DNA from: RYN-230 sp963718305
Lineage (GTDB): Bacteria; Actinomycetota; Actinomycetes; Streptosporangiales; Streptosporangiaceae
Direction of reading: 5' to 3'
Length of the DNA stretch: 64,000 nt
Assembly (NCBI GenBank): GCA_963718305.1
Contig: CAVQZG010000017.1
Span: 382,927 to 446,926 of the forward strand
The notes beneath the pieces were generated by a model. It made no database searches and was not told where the DNA came from. It saw only the letters and a list, made by a program, of their open reading frames with translations. Position numbers and translations under genes: made by a program. Shown piece after piece: positions 39,473-47,334 of the stretch. How positions within the stretch are numbered: position 1 is the first letter of the stretch; each line of letters opens with the position of its first letter.

Positions 39473-40081
39473 TCACCCGCCGGCCGGAGACTCGTCGGCG
39501 AGATAGGGGGGCGCGGGCTCGTACTGGATGTAGCGGCGGACCGCCCGGGCGTGATCACGTCCGTGAATCCGGCCTACCAGCCACAGGGCCATGTCGATCC
39601 CGGCCGACACGCCCTGGCTGGTGATCAGGTTCCCGTCCACCACATAGCGGGCGTCCCGGACCACGGTGACAGCGTCGCGGGCGGCCAGGGTGTCCTCGAA
39701 CGCATGATGGGTGGCCACCCGGCGGCCGCGGGCCGGTCCCGCCTCGTGCAGCAGCAGCGCGCCGGTGCACACGCTGGTCACCCAGCTGGCGCTGGCCGAG
39801 ACCTGGCCGATCCAGCTGATCAGGGACGGGTTGCCCACCTCGCGGCGGGTCCCCTGGCCACCCGGGACCAGCAGCACGTCCAGCTGGGGATGATCGCCGA
39901 TGCTGCAGTCAGGCAGCACCCGCATCCCCTTGGCGCACCGCACGGGGCCAGGACCGGGTGCGATAAGCACCACACGGTCGGCATCCTCGCGGAGCATCGA
40001 GGAGACGGTGAATACCTCCCAGGGACCGGCGAAATCCAGCTCCTCCGCCCCCTCGAAGATCAGCAACCCGTAGCTCGTCAT
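39473..40081 (-). CDS. DJ-1/PfpI-family protein (isonitrile hydratase-like)
   Basis: 202 residues from the ATG at 40081, which overlaps the stop of the AraC gene (ATGA). FEGAEELDFAGPWEVF and TSVCTGALLLHEAG (nucleophile Cys) are typical of the InhA/isonitrile hydratase type or of GATase1-like AraC sensor domains without HTH. The end (LAARDAVTVVRDARYVVDGN, SAGIDMALWLVGRI) matches. It is the second gene of a two-gene operon with a homologous sensor, suggesting that both use the same small ligand. Confidence 0.88.
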   Translation of the reverse strand: MTSYGLLIFEGAEELDFAGPWEVFTVSSMLREDADRVVLIAPGPGPVRCAKGMRVLPDCSIGDHPQLDVLLVPGGQGTRREVGNPSLISWIGQVSASASWVTSVCTGALLLHEAGPARGRRVATHHAFEDTLAARDAVTVVRDARYVVDGNLITSQGVSAGIDMALWLVGRIHGRDHARAVRRYIQYEPAPPYLADESPAGG

Positions 40082-41064
40082 GCGTACTCCCGCAGGGACC
40101 CGAACCGGTCCCGGTAGTCGGATGGCGCGACGCCAAGATGACGGTGGAAGGCCCGGCGGAGCGATTCGGCGCTGCCGAATCCGCAGCGGCGGGCGACGGC
40201 GTCGACCGGGTCGTTCCCTCCGGCCAGCGCACGGCGGGCCGCCTCGACGCGCACCCGCTCCACGTACTGCGCGGGCCCGACACCGATCTCCGCGGTGAAC
40301 CTGCGCTGCAGCTGGCGGGGGCTGAGCCGGGCGCGGCTGGCCAGGTCGCTGATCGTGTGCCGGGCCGCCGGGCCAGCCTGGACCGCCGCCACCACGGTCC
40401 TGATCGGGTCGGTCGACGGCTGCGCCGACCACAGCGGCACGCTGAACTGCGACTGCGTGCCCGGGCGCCGCAGGAACAGCACCAGCTCCTGGGCCACCGC
40501 ATGCGCGGCCGCCTGGCCGAGGTCGTCCTCCACCAGGGCCAGGGCCAGATCCATGCCCGCGCTCACCCCGGCCGAGGTCCAGACCCGCCCGTCCTGGATG
40601 AAGATGGGGTCGCAGTCCACGATCAGCTCGGGATGCTCGTCAGCGAGCTGGCGGGCCCGGCTCCAGTGGGTGGTGACCCGGCGCCCGGTGACCAGCCCCG
40701 CCGCCGCGAGCAGGAAGACGCCGCTGCAGACCGACGTCACCCGCCGGGTGGTGGCCCCGGCTGCCCTGATCCAGTCCACGAGCGCGCGGTCCGCCCGGGC
40801 CAGGTCCACCCCCGCACCGCCCGCCACGACCAGCGTGTCGATCCCGCCCGGATCCAGCTGGCCCACGCCGTGGCTGGCGTGCACGGGCAGCCCGCTGCTG
40901 GACCGTACCGGCCCCGGCGCACGGGACACCACCTGGCAGTCATACTCCGCGGACAGCGGGCTGGCGTGCTGGAACACCTCGTACGGCCCGGTCAGGTCGA
41001 GAGACTGGAAGCCATCGAAGATGACGAAGATGACGCGGCGCTTGCCCACTCCTTCAGACTGCAC
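40078..41064 (-). CDS. AraC-family regulator with DJ-1/PfpI-type sensor domain (FtrA-like)
   Basis: About 328 residues if it starts at the GTG at 41064; the frame stays open to 41217 and the start is uncertain. The N-terminal GATase1-like domain (VIFVIFDGFQSLDLTGPYEV, TSVCSGVFLLAAAG) carries the Cys as in FtrA and GlxA. The C-terminal AraC HTH occupies the last 100 residues (SPRQLQRRFTAEIGVGP, CGFGSAESLRRAFHRHLG). It activates neighbouring genes in known cases, here most likely the DJ-1 gene downstream. The divergent FHA gene lies 175 bp away. Confidence 0.88.
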   Translation of the reverse strand: MQSEGVGKRRVIFVIFDGFQSLDLTGPYEVFQHASPLSAEYDCQVVSRAPGPVRSSSGLPVHASHGVGQLDPGGIDTLVVAGGAGVDLARADRALVDWIRAAGATTRRVTSVCSGVFLLAAAGLVTGRRVTTHWSRARQLADEHPELIVDCDPIFIQDGRVWTSAGVSAGMDLALALVEDDLGQAAAHAVAQELVLFLRRPGTQSQFSVPLWSAQPSTDPIRTVVAAVQAGPAARHTISDLASRARLSPRQLQRRFTAEIGVGPAQYVERVRVEAARRALAGGNDPVDAVARRCGFGSAESLRRAFHRHLGVAPSDYRDRFGSLREYA

Positions 41065-41239
41065 CCTGCCGCCACGGTGGCGCCACGACGGCCACCCCAC
41101 ACTTTGCGCCATCACCGGCACCACCCGCGGGAGCGCTGTCCGGGGGCTCCTGGCGGTCACTGCCGGACTGGCCCTGACCCAGGCGGCATCCGCACAAGAT
41201 GGTCCGCAGCCACGCACCGCTGTCTGCCATCATCAATAG

Positions 41240-41749
41240 GTGACCAGCATTGACAGCCTCGCGCGCACCGCCTACGAAGCCCACCGCGGCGCCCACTCCG
41301 GACCTCTCCCGCCCTGGGAAGAGACCACTGAGCCGGAACAGCAAGCCTGGAGGGCCGCCGTGTCCGCGGTCGCCGGGCAGACCGGCGTGACTCTCACCGA
41401 TGCCGTCCCACCCCAGTCCCTGGTCATCAAGGCCGGAGACCAGGATCACATCTTTCACACCAACTTCACCGCCGGGCGCCAGGGCACGCTCGTCATCAAC
41501 GACGATTTCGCCTCCGGCCACCACGCCCGCTTCAAGGTCGCCCGCGACCTGTGGTACGTCGAAGACCTGGGCTCCACCAACGGCACCTGGCTGAACGGGC
41601 GCCGTATCCACGCAGCCCAGCTGCTGAAGAAAGGCGACAAGATCAAGATCGGGCACGTCGTCCTGATCGTGCTGTTCGACCTGAGCGATTCCCCGGGGGT
41701 CTGCCGGTGCCGCGGACACGCCGCCCGGCCGCCTACTGTGGGGGCGTGA
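41240..41749 (+). CDS. FHA-domain protein
   Basis: 169 residues from a GTG. The FHA fold spans about residues 60-148: GTLVINDDFASGHHARF (phosphothreonine-binding Ser/His), EDLGSTNGTWLNGRRI (hallmark), LKKGDKIKIGHVVLIVL. An N-terminal segment (ARTAYEAHRGAHSG, PWEETTEPEQQAWRAA) resembles short domains of phage and ESX-related proteins. The last 20 residues contain Cys and Arg and look unlike a normal FHA end; they overlap the next start by GTGA. Such proteins bind Thr-phosphorylated partners of Ser/Thr kinases, but no kinase gene is near. Confidence 0.88.
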   Translation: MTSIDSLARTAYEAHRGAHSGPLPPWEETTEPEQQAWRAAVSAVAGQTGVTLTDAVPPQSLVIKAGDQDHIFHTNFTAGRQGTLVINDDFASGHHARFKVARDLWYVEDLGSTNGTWLNGRRIHAAQLLKKGDKIKIGHVVLIVLFDLSDSPGVCRCRGHAARPPTVGA

Positions 41750-42735
41750 CGAGTATCAAGGTCCTTTTCCTCGGCGGTACCGGCGTGATCAGCTCGGCGT
41801 GCGCCCGGCTGGCGGCAGACCACGGCATCGACCTGACCGTCATCACCCGGGGGCAGACCAGGGCGCGCCCGCTGCCCGCGGCGGCGCGGGTACTGCACGG
41901 GGATGCCCGGGACCCGGGCCAGGTTCGCGAGCTGCTGGGGCACCGCGAGTTCGACGCGGTCGTGGACTGGGTCGCGTTCACCCCCGAGCACGTGCAGGCC
42001 GACATCGACACCTTCCGCGGCCGGGCCGGCCAGTACGTGTTCATCAGCTCCGCCTCGGCCTACCAGACGCCGCCCGCCCGGCTGCCCATCGTCGAGTCCA
42101 CGCCGCTGCGCAACCCGTTCTGGGCGTACTCGCGGGAGAAGATCGCCTGCGAGGACCTGCTGGTCCGGGCCTACCGGGAGGAGGGCTTCCCGGCCACGAT
42201 CGTGCGTCCCTCGCACACCTATGACCCGACCCTGGTGCCGCTGGACGGGGGCTGGACGGCGCTGGGCCGGATGCGCCAGGGCAAGCCGGTCATCGTGCAC
42301 GGCGACGGGACGTCGCTCTGGACGCTGACCCATCACCGGGATTTCGCGCAGGGTTTCGTGCCCTTGCTCGGGCATCCCCGCACCATCGGTGACTCGTTCC
42401 ACATCACCTCCGACGACGTGCTGACCTGGGATCAGATCACCCGGGCCCTGGCGTCGGCGGTGGGCGCGCCGGCGGACATCGTGCACGTGCCGTCGGCCGC
42501 GATCGCCAGCGCCGACCCGCAATGGGGCGCGAGCCTGCTCGGCGACAAGGCGCATTCGCTGGTCTTCGACAACTCGAAGCTGCGCAGCGTGGTGCCTGGC
42601 TACCGCGCGGTCATCCCGTTCGAGCAGGGCGCCCGCGAGATCGTGGACTGGTACGACGCCGATCCCGACCGGCAGCAGGTCGACGCCCGGCTGGACGCCA
42701 TCATGGACAAGCTGGTCCAGGCCTACGGCGGCTGA
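41746..42735 (+). CDS. NAD-dependent epimerase/dehydratase (extended SDR)
   Basis: 329 residues from the GTG at 41746, which overlaps the FHA stop (GTGA). Rossmann motif VLFLGGTGVISSACARLA is the form seen in CDP/dTDP-sugar or RNA-binding atypical SDRs. VFISSASAYQ carries the Ser; the Tyr/Lys pair is in PFWAYSREKIACED. HITSDDVLTWDQITRALASA is typical of UDP-glucose 4-epimerase-like SDRs without clear function (the plant CSP41-like group). Coupling with an FHA gene is unusual. Confidence 0.88.
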   Translation: MTSIKVLFLGGTGVISSACARLAADHGIDLTVITRGQTRARPLPAAARVLHGDARDPGQVRELLGHREFDAVVDWVAFTPEHVQADIDTFRGRAGQYVFISSASAYQTPPARLPIVESTPLRNPFWAYSREKIACEDLLVRAYREEGFPATIVRPSHTYDPTLVPLDGGWTALGRMRQGKPVIVHGDGTSLWTLTHHRDFAQGFVPLLGHPRTIGDSFHITSDDVLTWDQITRALASAVGAPADIVHVPSAAIASADPQWGASLLGDKAHSLVFDNSKLRSVVPGYRAVIPFEQGAREIVDWYDADPDRQQVDARLDAIMDKLVQAYGG

Positions 42736-42784
42736 CCGCCCGGTCCCGCGGCGCGGCCGTGCCGTCTGGCGGGCCGTGGCCGGA

Positions 42785-43441
42785 TCAGGCCGCGCGGCCG
42801 CGGCCGGCCAGCCGGGCCCGCTGCGCCTCACGCGCCGGGCTGTGGACGATCCAGATCGCCACGTCCAGCAGGCGGAGCAAGCTGGCCCCGGTCGCGTCGG
42901 GCGGGCGCAGCGCCTCCAGGGCGGCCCGGGCCTCCGGGTCCTGGAGCATGACGCGCACCGCCTCCCAGGTCTGGCCGGGCAGCCCCGCCGCGCGGATCAT
43001 CACCTTGTCGGTGGCCGGGCAGAGCCTCGGCCGCTTGCGGGCGAGCAGCTTCGCCCCGGTGGCGGTGCCGACGCCCGGCATCTCCAGTAAGGCGTCCCAC
43101 AGTGGGTCCACCGTGGCGACCTCCGCGTCGGAAGCCGCCCACAGGTTGACATCGGCCGGGATCGTCGCCAGCATGGCCGAGACCAGCCCGGACTGGCTGC
43201 CGAGCAGCTGACGGACGGCATCCGGCCGCCACGCGATGTCCAGCAGCGAGACAGCCAGCAGATCGTCGGCGGTCACCGCACCGGGCGGATTCTGGCCGAG
43301 GGTGCAGAAGCTCATGCCCGCGAAGCCCTCGGCCGGATCGAAATACGCCGCCATCGCCGGGCCCAGGCCCGGCACGGTCAGGGTGTCCCTGAGCCGCCCG
43401 GCTGCATGCCGGATGGCGTCCCCTCCCCTTAACAGACTCAT
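42785..43441 (-). CDS. DUF6308-family protein
   Basis: 218 residues, matching an actinobacterial family of unknown function. A helix-hairpin-helix-like segment, LLEMPGVGTATGAKLLARKR (about 120-139), followed by LCPATDKVM, recalls DNA glycosylase-type DNA contacts, but no catalytic residues can be assigned. It is monocistronic. The upstream region contains an inverted repeat and unusually AT-rich DNA. Confidence 0.75.
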   Translation of the reverse strand: MSLLRGGDAIRHAAGRLRDTLTVPGLGPAMAAYFDPAEGFAGMSFCTLGQNPPGAVTADDLLAVSLLDIAWRPDAVRQLLGSQSGLVSAMLATIPADVNLWAASDAEVATVDPLWDALLEMPGVGTATGAKLLARKRPRLCPATDKVMIRAAGLPGQTWEAVRVMLQDPEARAALEALRPPDATGASLLRLLDVAIWIVHSPAREAQRARLAGRGRAA

Positions 43442-43487
43442 CTGCCCAGTATGCGAGTACCTGGCCGGTCTGGCCCATGAATATCCG

Positions 43488-43516
43488 CTGTAAAGATCAA
43501 GCAGTTTTGCTTACAG
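43488..43516 (-). promoter_or_regulatory. Inverted repeat upstream of the DUF6308 gene
   Basis: CTGTAA (43488-43493) and TTACAG (43511-43516) enclose AAGCA-GTTT-TGCTT. It is AT-rich against its surroundings and lies about 47 bp before the start of the gene. It could be an operator; no local regulator is obvious. Confidence 0.4.
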
Positions 43517-43741
43517 ATATCCCAGTTCAGCGGGGGTGTGGCCGCCGTCACTCTGCGGCCGCGCCGCCATTTCCGGGTGGTTACCGGACCAGCACGCCGT
43601 GTCACTGATCCGGCCCGCCCGGAGCGTCCCGGGCCGGCCGGTCCCGGAGCACCCGTCCGGCCCGGATCTCGGTTAGGTCACGAATCGGCGTCAAGTGACG
43701 TTCCGGGTCTTGCCGGTGCCAGCAGGGTGATTTTCAATCAG

Positions 43742-43755
43742 TGAATCACGATTCA
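43742..43755 (+). promoter_or_regulatory. Operator-like palindrome, copy 1, of the ABC operon
   Basis: TGAATCACGATTCA: arms TGAATC and GATTCA are perfect complements around AC. It overlaps a possible GTG start at 43741. Confidence 0.6.
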
Positions 43756-43794
43756 TCAGATCCCAGACTTGCCTATCTGAGCAGGATCTTTGTG

Positions 43795-44667
43795 GTGAAT
43801 GACGATTCATCTCCGGCCTCTGCACCGGCAGCCCGCCCGGCGGAGCGGACGGCCCGGGCCACCCGCCCAGGGGCCGATCCGGAACCGGCCCCGGAGCCCG
43901 GCAGCCTGCTGGAGGTGCACGGCGTCACCGTGCGCTTCGGCGGCCTGACCGCCCTGGACGATGTCTCCTTCACCGCGCCCGGCCGCCAGGTCACCGGCAT
44001 CATCGGCCCCAACGGGGCCGGGAAGACCACGCTGCTGAACGTGCTGTGCGGTTTCGTCCGGCCCGACGGCGGACGGCTGAGCTTCGGCGGCACCCAGCTG
44101 GGCCGGCTCCGCCCGCATCAGCTGGCCGCGCTGGGCATTACCAGGACGCTGCAGGGCGTGGGCCTGTTCCGCCGCCTGTCCGTGCTGGAAAACGTCATGG
44201 TCGGAGCGCAGGGCCAGGCCCGGGCCGGGTTCTGGTCCGCGCTGGGCGGGCTGCCGGTGAGTGACCGGGACGAGCGCAGGCTCCGGGCGCGGGCCCGGGA
44301 CGCCCTGGACCGGGTCGGCGCGGCCGACCTGGCCGAGGCCATGCCCGATCAGCTGGCCTACGGCCTGCGCAAGCAGGTGGCACTGGCCCGGGCCCTGGCC
44401 GGCCAGCCACGCCTGCTGCTCCTCGACGAGCCGGCCGGCGGCCTGTCCGAGACCGAGATCGGCGGGCTCAGCGAGCTCATCTCCAGCCTGTCCGCGGAAA
44501 CATCGGTGGTGCTGGTCGAGCACCGGATGGACCTGGTGATGGCGGTGTGCGACACGGTGGTGGTGCTCGACTTCGGCCGGGTGATCGCCCGGGGCACGCC
44601 GGACCAGGTCCAGGCCGACCCGGCGGTCACCACCGCCTATCTCGGGGCGGAGGACTCCGGTGAGTGA
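43795..44667 (+). CDS. LivG-type branched-chain amino-acid-like ABC ATPase
   Basis: 290 residues from the GTG at 43795, with AGGA 8 nt upstream; GTGs at 43792 and 43741 are also in frame. The start begins with about 40 residues of low complexity (Ala/Pro/Arg). Walker A GPNGAGKTT, Q-loop and the LivG-type loop (ITRTLQGVGLFRRLSVLENV), signature region ADQLAYGLRKQ (a relaxed form of LSYG), Walker B LLLLDEPAGGLSE and H-loop VLVEHRMDLVM. First gene of a five-gene transporter operon; it overlaps the next by 8 nt. Confidence 0.92.
   Translation: MNDDSSPASAPAARPAERTARATRPGADPEPAPEPGSLLEVHGVTVRFGGLTALDDVSFTAPGRQVTGIIGPNGAGKTTLLNVLCGFVRPDGGRLSFGGTQLGRLRPHQLAALGITRTLQGVGLFRRLSVLENVMVGAQGQARAGFWSALGGLPVSDRDERRLRARARDALDRVGAADLAEAMPDQLAYGLRKQVALARALAGQPRLLLLDEPAGGLSETEIGGLSELISSLSAETSVVLVEHRMDLVMAVCDTVVVLDFGRVIARGTPDQVQADPAVTTAYLGAEDSGE
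43796..43809 (+). promoter_or_regulatory. Operator-like palindrome, copy 2, of the ABC operon
   Basis: TGAATGACGATTCA, identical to copy 1 but for one base; arms TGAAT and ATTCA. It overlaps the preferred GTG start at 43795. Centre-to-centre distance to copy 1 is 54 bp. The TetR gene at the end of the operon is the likely binder. Confidence 0.6.
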
Positions 44668-45379
44668 GCCGGCCGCGCTGGCGGTCGAGGAAGTGGTGGC
44701 GGGCTACGGCGGTGTGCTCGCCCTGCAGAGCGTCTCGATCACCGTCCGCCCGGCCACCATTACCGCCGTGCTCGGGGCGAACGGGGCCGGCAAGACGACC
44801 CTGCTGCGCGCCATCAGCGGGATGATCCGGCCGCGCCGCGGCCGGGTGCTGGTCGGCGGGCAGGACGTGACCGGCCGCAGCGCTGAGGACATGGCCCGCG
44901 GCGGGGTGGCGCACGTGCCCGAGGGCCAGGGCGTGATCGCCGAGCTCACCGTCCAGGAGAACCTCCGGCTCGGCGCGTTCTGGCGGCCCGGGCGGGCCAC
45001 CCGGGCCGGGGCACTGGCCGAGGCCTACCAGCGGTTCCCGGTCCTCGCCAGGGCCCGGAACCGGGCGGCCGGGACCCTGTCCGGCGGCGAGCGGCAGATG
45101 CTCGTCATCGCGCGGGCCCTGATGGCCCGGCCGCGGGTGCTGCTGCTGGACGAGCCATCGCTCGGGCTGGCGCCGAAGATCGTCTCCCAGGTCATGGAGC
45201 TGACCGCCGGGCTGCGCGAGACGGGCCTCACGGTGCTGCTGGTCGAGCAGAACGCGCGCAGCGCGCTGAGCATCGCCGACCAGGGGATCGTGCTCAACCT
45301 CGGCAAGGTCGTCGTGGCGGCGGACGCCGGCACGCTGGCCGCCGACGTCGGGCTCCGCAAGCACTACCTGGGCTTCTAG
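44660..45379 (+). CDS. LivF-type ABC ATPase
   Basis: 239 residues. Walker A GANGAGKTT, LivF Q-loop VPEGQGVIAELTVQENLRLG, signature LSGGERQM, Walker B VLLLDEPSLGLAP and the LVEQNARSALSIAD H-loop region. The order LivG-LivF-LivH-LivM-LivK in one operon is common among actinobacterial importers of branched-chain amino acids, amides or aromatic acids. Partner of the ATPase above. Confidence 0.94.
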   Translation: MSEPAALAVEEVVAGYGGVLALQSVSITVRPATITAVLGANGAGKTTLLRAISGMIRPRRGRVLVGGQDVTGRSAEDMARGGVAHVPEGQGVIAELTVQENLRLGAFWRPGRATRAGALAEAYQRFPVLARARNRAAGTLSGGERQMLVIARALMARPRVLLLDEPSLGLAPKIVSQVMELTAGLRETGLTVLLVEQNARSALSIADQGIVLNLGKVVVAADAGTLAADVGLRKHYLGF

Positions 45380-45389
45380 GAGGCCGCCG

Positions 45390-46268
45390 GTGGAAGAGTT
45401 TGGGCAGCTGACGCTCGGCGGGATCAGCGTCGGCATGATCTACGCCGCGATCGGGCTGTCCCTGGTGCTGATCTGGCGGGCGACCCGGATCCTCAACTAC
45501 GCCCAGGGCGGCATGGCGATGTTCACCACGTACGTCGCGCTGCTGGTCATCAACCACACGGGGTCCTACTGGGCCGGCTTCGTCGTGGCCCTGGCGGCCG
45601 GGCTGGTGCTCGGCGCGGTGATCGAGCGGCTGGTCATCCGGCCGGTCGAGAGCAAGCCCCCGCTGAACGCGGTCATCATCACCATCGGCCTGCTGGTCTT
45701 CCTGGAAGGGCTCGCGGGCATCATCTACGGCGGGCAGTTCCGGTCCTTCCCCGCCGCGTTCTCGATCGACGGCCTGCACATCGGCTCGGCCGCGCTCGGC
45801 ATCTCGGCCAATGACGTGTTCGTCGCGCTCGCGGTGCTGGCCGCCGCGCTGCTGCTCGGGGCCGGATTCCGGTACACCTCCGCCGGGCTGCAGATGCGCG
45901 CGGCCGCCTTCAGCCCGCCGGTGGCCCGGCTGCTCGGGGTCCGGGTGGGCCGGATGCTGACCCTGGGCTGGGCCCTGGCCGGGCTGATCGGCGCGCTGGC
46001 CGGGGTGCTGGTCTCGCCGTCCACCTTCCTCTACCCGAACAGCATGGACTCCATCTTCGTGCTGGGTTTCACCGCCGCGGTCATCGGCGGCCTGGACAGC
46101 CCGGTCGGCGCGGTCGCGGGCGGCCTCATCCTCGGGGTCGTGCTCAGCTACGTCGGCGGCTACCTGGGCTCGGACCTGGTGCTCCTGTTCGGCCTGGCCG
46201 CGCTGGTCCTGGTCCTCATGGTCCGCCCGTCCGGCCTGTTCTCCCCGGCCGCCACCCGGCAGGTGTGA
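45390..46268 (+). CDS. LivH-type ABC permease
   Basis: 292 residues with about eight membrane segments. Start LTLGGISVGMIYAAIGLSLV; the middle part contains RYTSAGLQMRAAAFSPPVAR (the conserved LivH loop with A-x-x-x-x-x-A-R-L-L-G-V) and the end has FTAAVIGGLDSPVGAVAGGL. It begins 10 nt after livF with AGGAGG in front (45377-45382). Inner membrane subunit of the importer. Confidence 0.93.
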   Translation: MEEFGQLTLGGISVGMIYAAIGLSLVLIWRATRILNYAQGGMAMFTTYVALLVINHTGSYWAGFVVALAAGLVLGAVIERLVIRPVESKPPLNAVIITIGLLVFLEGLAGIIYGGQFRSFPAAFSIDGLHIGSAALGISANDVFVALAVLAAALLLGAGFRYTSAGLQMRAAAFSPPVARLLGVRVGRMLTLGWALAGLIGALAGVLVSPSTFLYPNSMDSIFVLGFTAAVIGGLDSPVGAVAGGLILGVVLSYVGGYLGSDLVLLFGLAALVLVLMVRPSGLFSPAATRQV

Positions 46269-46269
46269 G

Positions 46270-47334
46270 ATGACCCTGGTCCGGCACCTGGCCGCGGCGG
46301 TCGCCCTCGGCGTGCTCCTCGTGATCATCAGCATCACGATCAGCCCGTTCCGCGACTACCAGATGGCCGAGGTCGCCTGCTACGTGGTGGCGGTGGCCGG
46401 GCTCACCGCGCTGGTCGGGCTGAGCGGGCAGATTTCGCTGGGCAACGGGGCCTTCATGGCCATCGGCGCGTACGCCGCCGCGCTGCTGCTCCTGCACCTG
46501 CACTGGCCGCTGGCCGTGGTGCTGGTGGCGAGCGCGGCCGTGGCGGCGGCCGGCGGCGGCGTGGTCGGCGTGGCCGCGGCGCGGCTGCGCGGGCCCTACC
46601 TGGCCGGCGCCACCCTGATGCTCGCCGTGGCCCTGCCGTCGCTGGCCCTGCGGTTCGGGCTGCTCGGCGGCGACCAGGGCCTGACCGTGGTGATCACCGG
46701 CCCCGGCTTCCTGGGCCCGGCCTTCCCGGTCACCCGCTGGCAGGCCTGGCTGACCTGCGGCTGCGCGCTGATCGTCCTGGTACTGCTGGCCAACCTGGCC
46801 CGCAGCCGGATCGGGCGGTCCTGGCGGGCCGCTGGCGACGACGAGGTGGCGGCCGCCCTGGCGGGCCTGAATGTGGCCCGGCTCCGGGTGCTGGCCTTCG
46901 TGGTCAGCGCCGCCTGTGCCGGCCTGGCGGGCGCGCTGCTCGCCGTGACCACCTCGATCATCTCGCCGGAGGCGTTCACCCTGACGCTGTCCATCGCCCT
47001 GCTCACCGGCGCGGTGCTGGGCGGCCTGGGCACCTTGCCCGGCGCGGTGTGGGGCAGCCTCGTGCTGGTCCTGGTCCCGACCTACGTCACCGACACGGCC
47101 AGCAGCCACGGGCTGTCCAGCTCGGCCGGATCCAACATCCCGGTCGCGGCCTACGGCGTCGTCCTCATCGTGGTCATGCTCGCCTTTCCCGACGGCATCC
47201 AGGGAGGCCTGCGCCGGCTGTTCCGGCCGCTGGCGTCCCGGGTGCCTGCCCTCCGGGCCGCGCCACCGCCGCGTGCCCCGGGCTCCCAGCTCCGTGCGCC
47301 AGCCAGCGAACACCAGGAAGAAGGCTCGATATGA
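46270..47334 (+). CDS. LivM-type ABC permease
   Basis: 354 residues with about nine membrane segments. ALVGLSGQISLGNGAFMAIG is the LivM signature, and RSWRAAGDDEVAAALAGLNV its docking loop. The end is a soluble Arg/Pro-rich tail of about 45 residues after the last helix (FPDGIQGGLRRLF). Starts 1 nt after livH's stop; its own stop overlaps the binding-protein start (ATGA). Confidence 0.93.
   Translation: MTLVRHLAAAVALGVLLVIISITISPFRDYQMAEVACYVVAVAGLTALVGLSGQISLGNGAFMAIGAYAAALLLLHLHWPLAVVLVASAAVAAAGGGVVGVAAARLRGPYLAGATLMLAVALPSLALRFGLLGGDQGLTVVITGPGFLGPAFPVTRWQAWLTCGCALIVLVLLANLARSRIGRSWRAAGDDEVAAALAGLNVARLRVLAFVVSAACAGLAGALLAVTTSIISPEAFTLTLSIALLTGAVLGGLGTLPGAVWGSLVLVLVPTYVTDTASSHGLSSSAGSNIPVAAYGVVLIVVMLAFPDGIQGGLRRLFRPLASRVPALRAAPPPRAPGSQLRAPASEHQEEGSI

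Larger units (their letters stand above)
43442..43794. other. 353-bp non-coding gap between divergent genes
   Basis: It contains the start region of DUF6308 (minus) with an inverted repeat at 43488-43516, then about 150 bp of GC-rich sequence without a recognisable element. The first of the two TGAAT/ATTCA repeats that precede the ABC operon lies at 43742-43755. An alternative GTG start for the operon lies at 43741. Confidence 0.6.
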
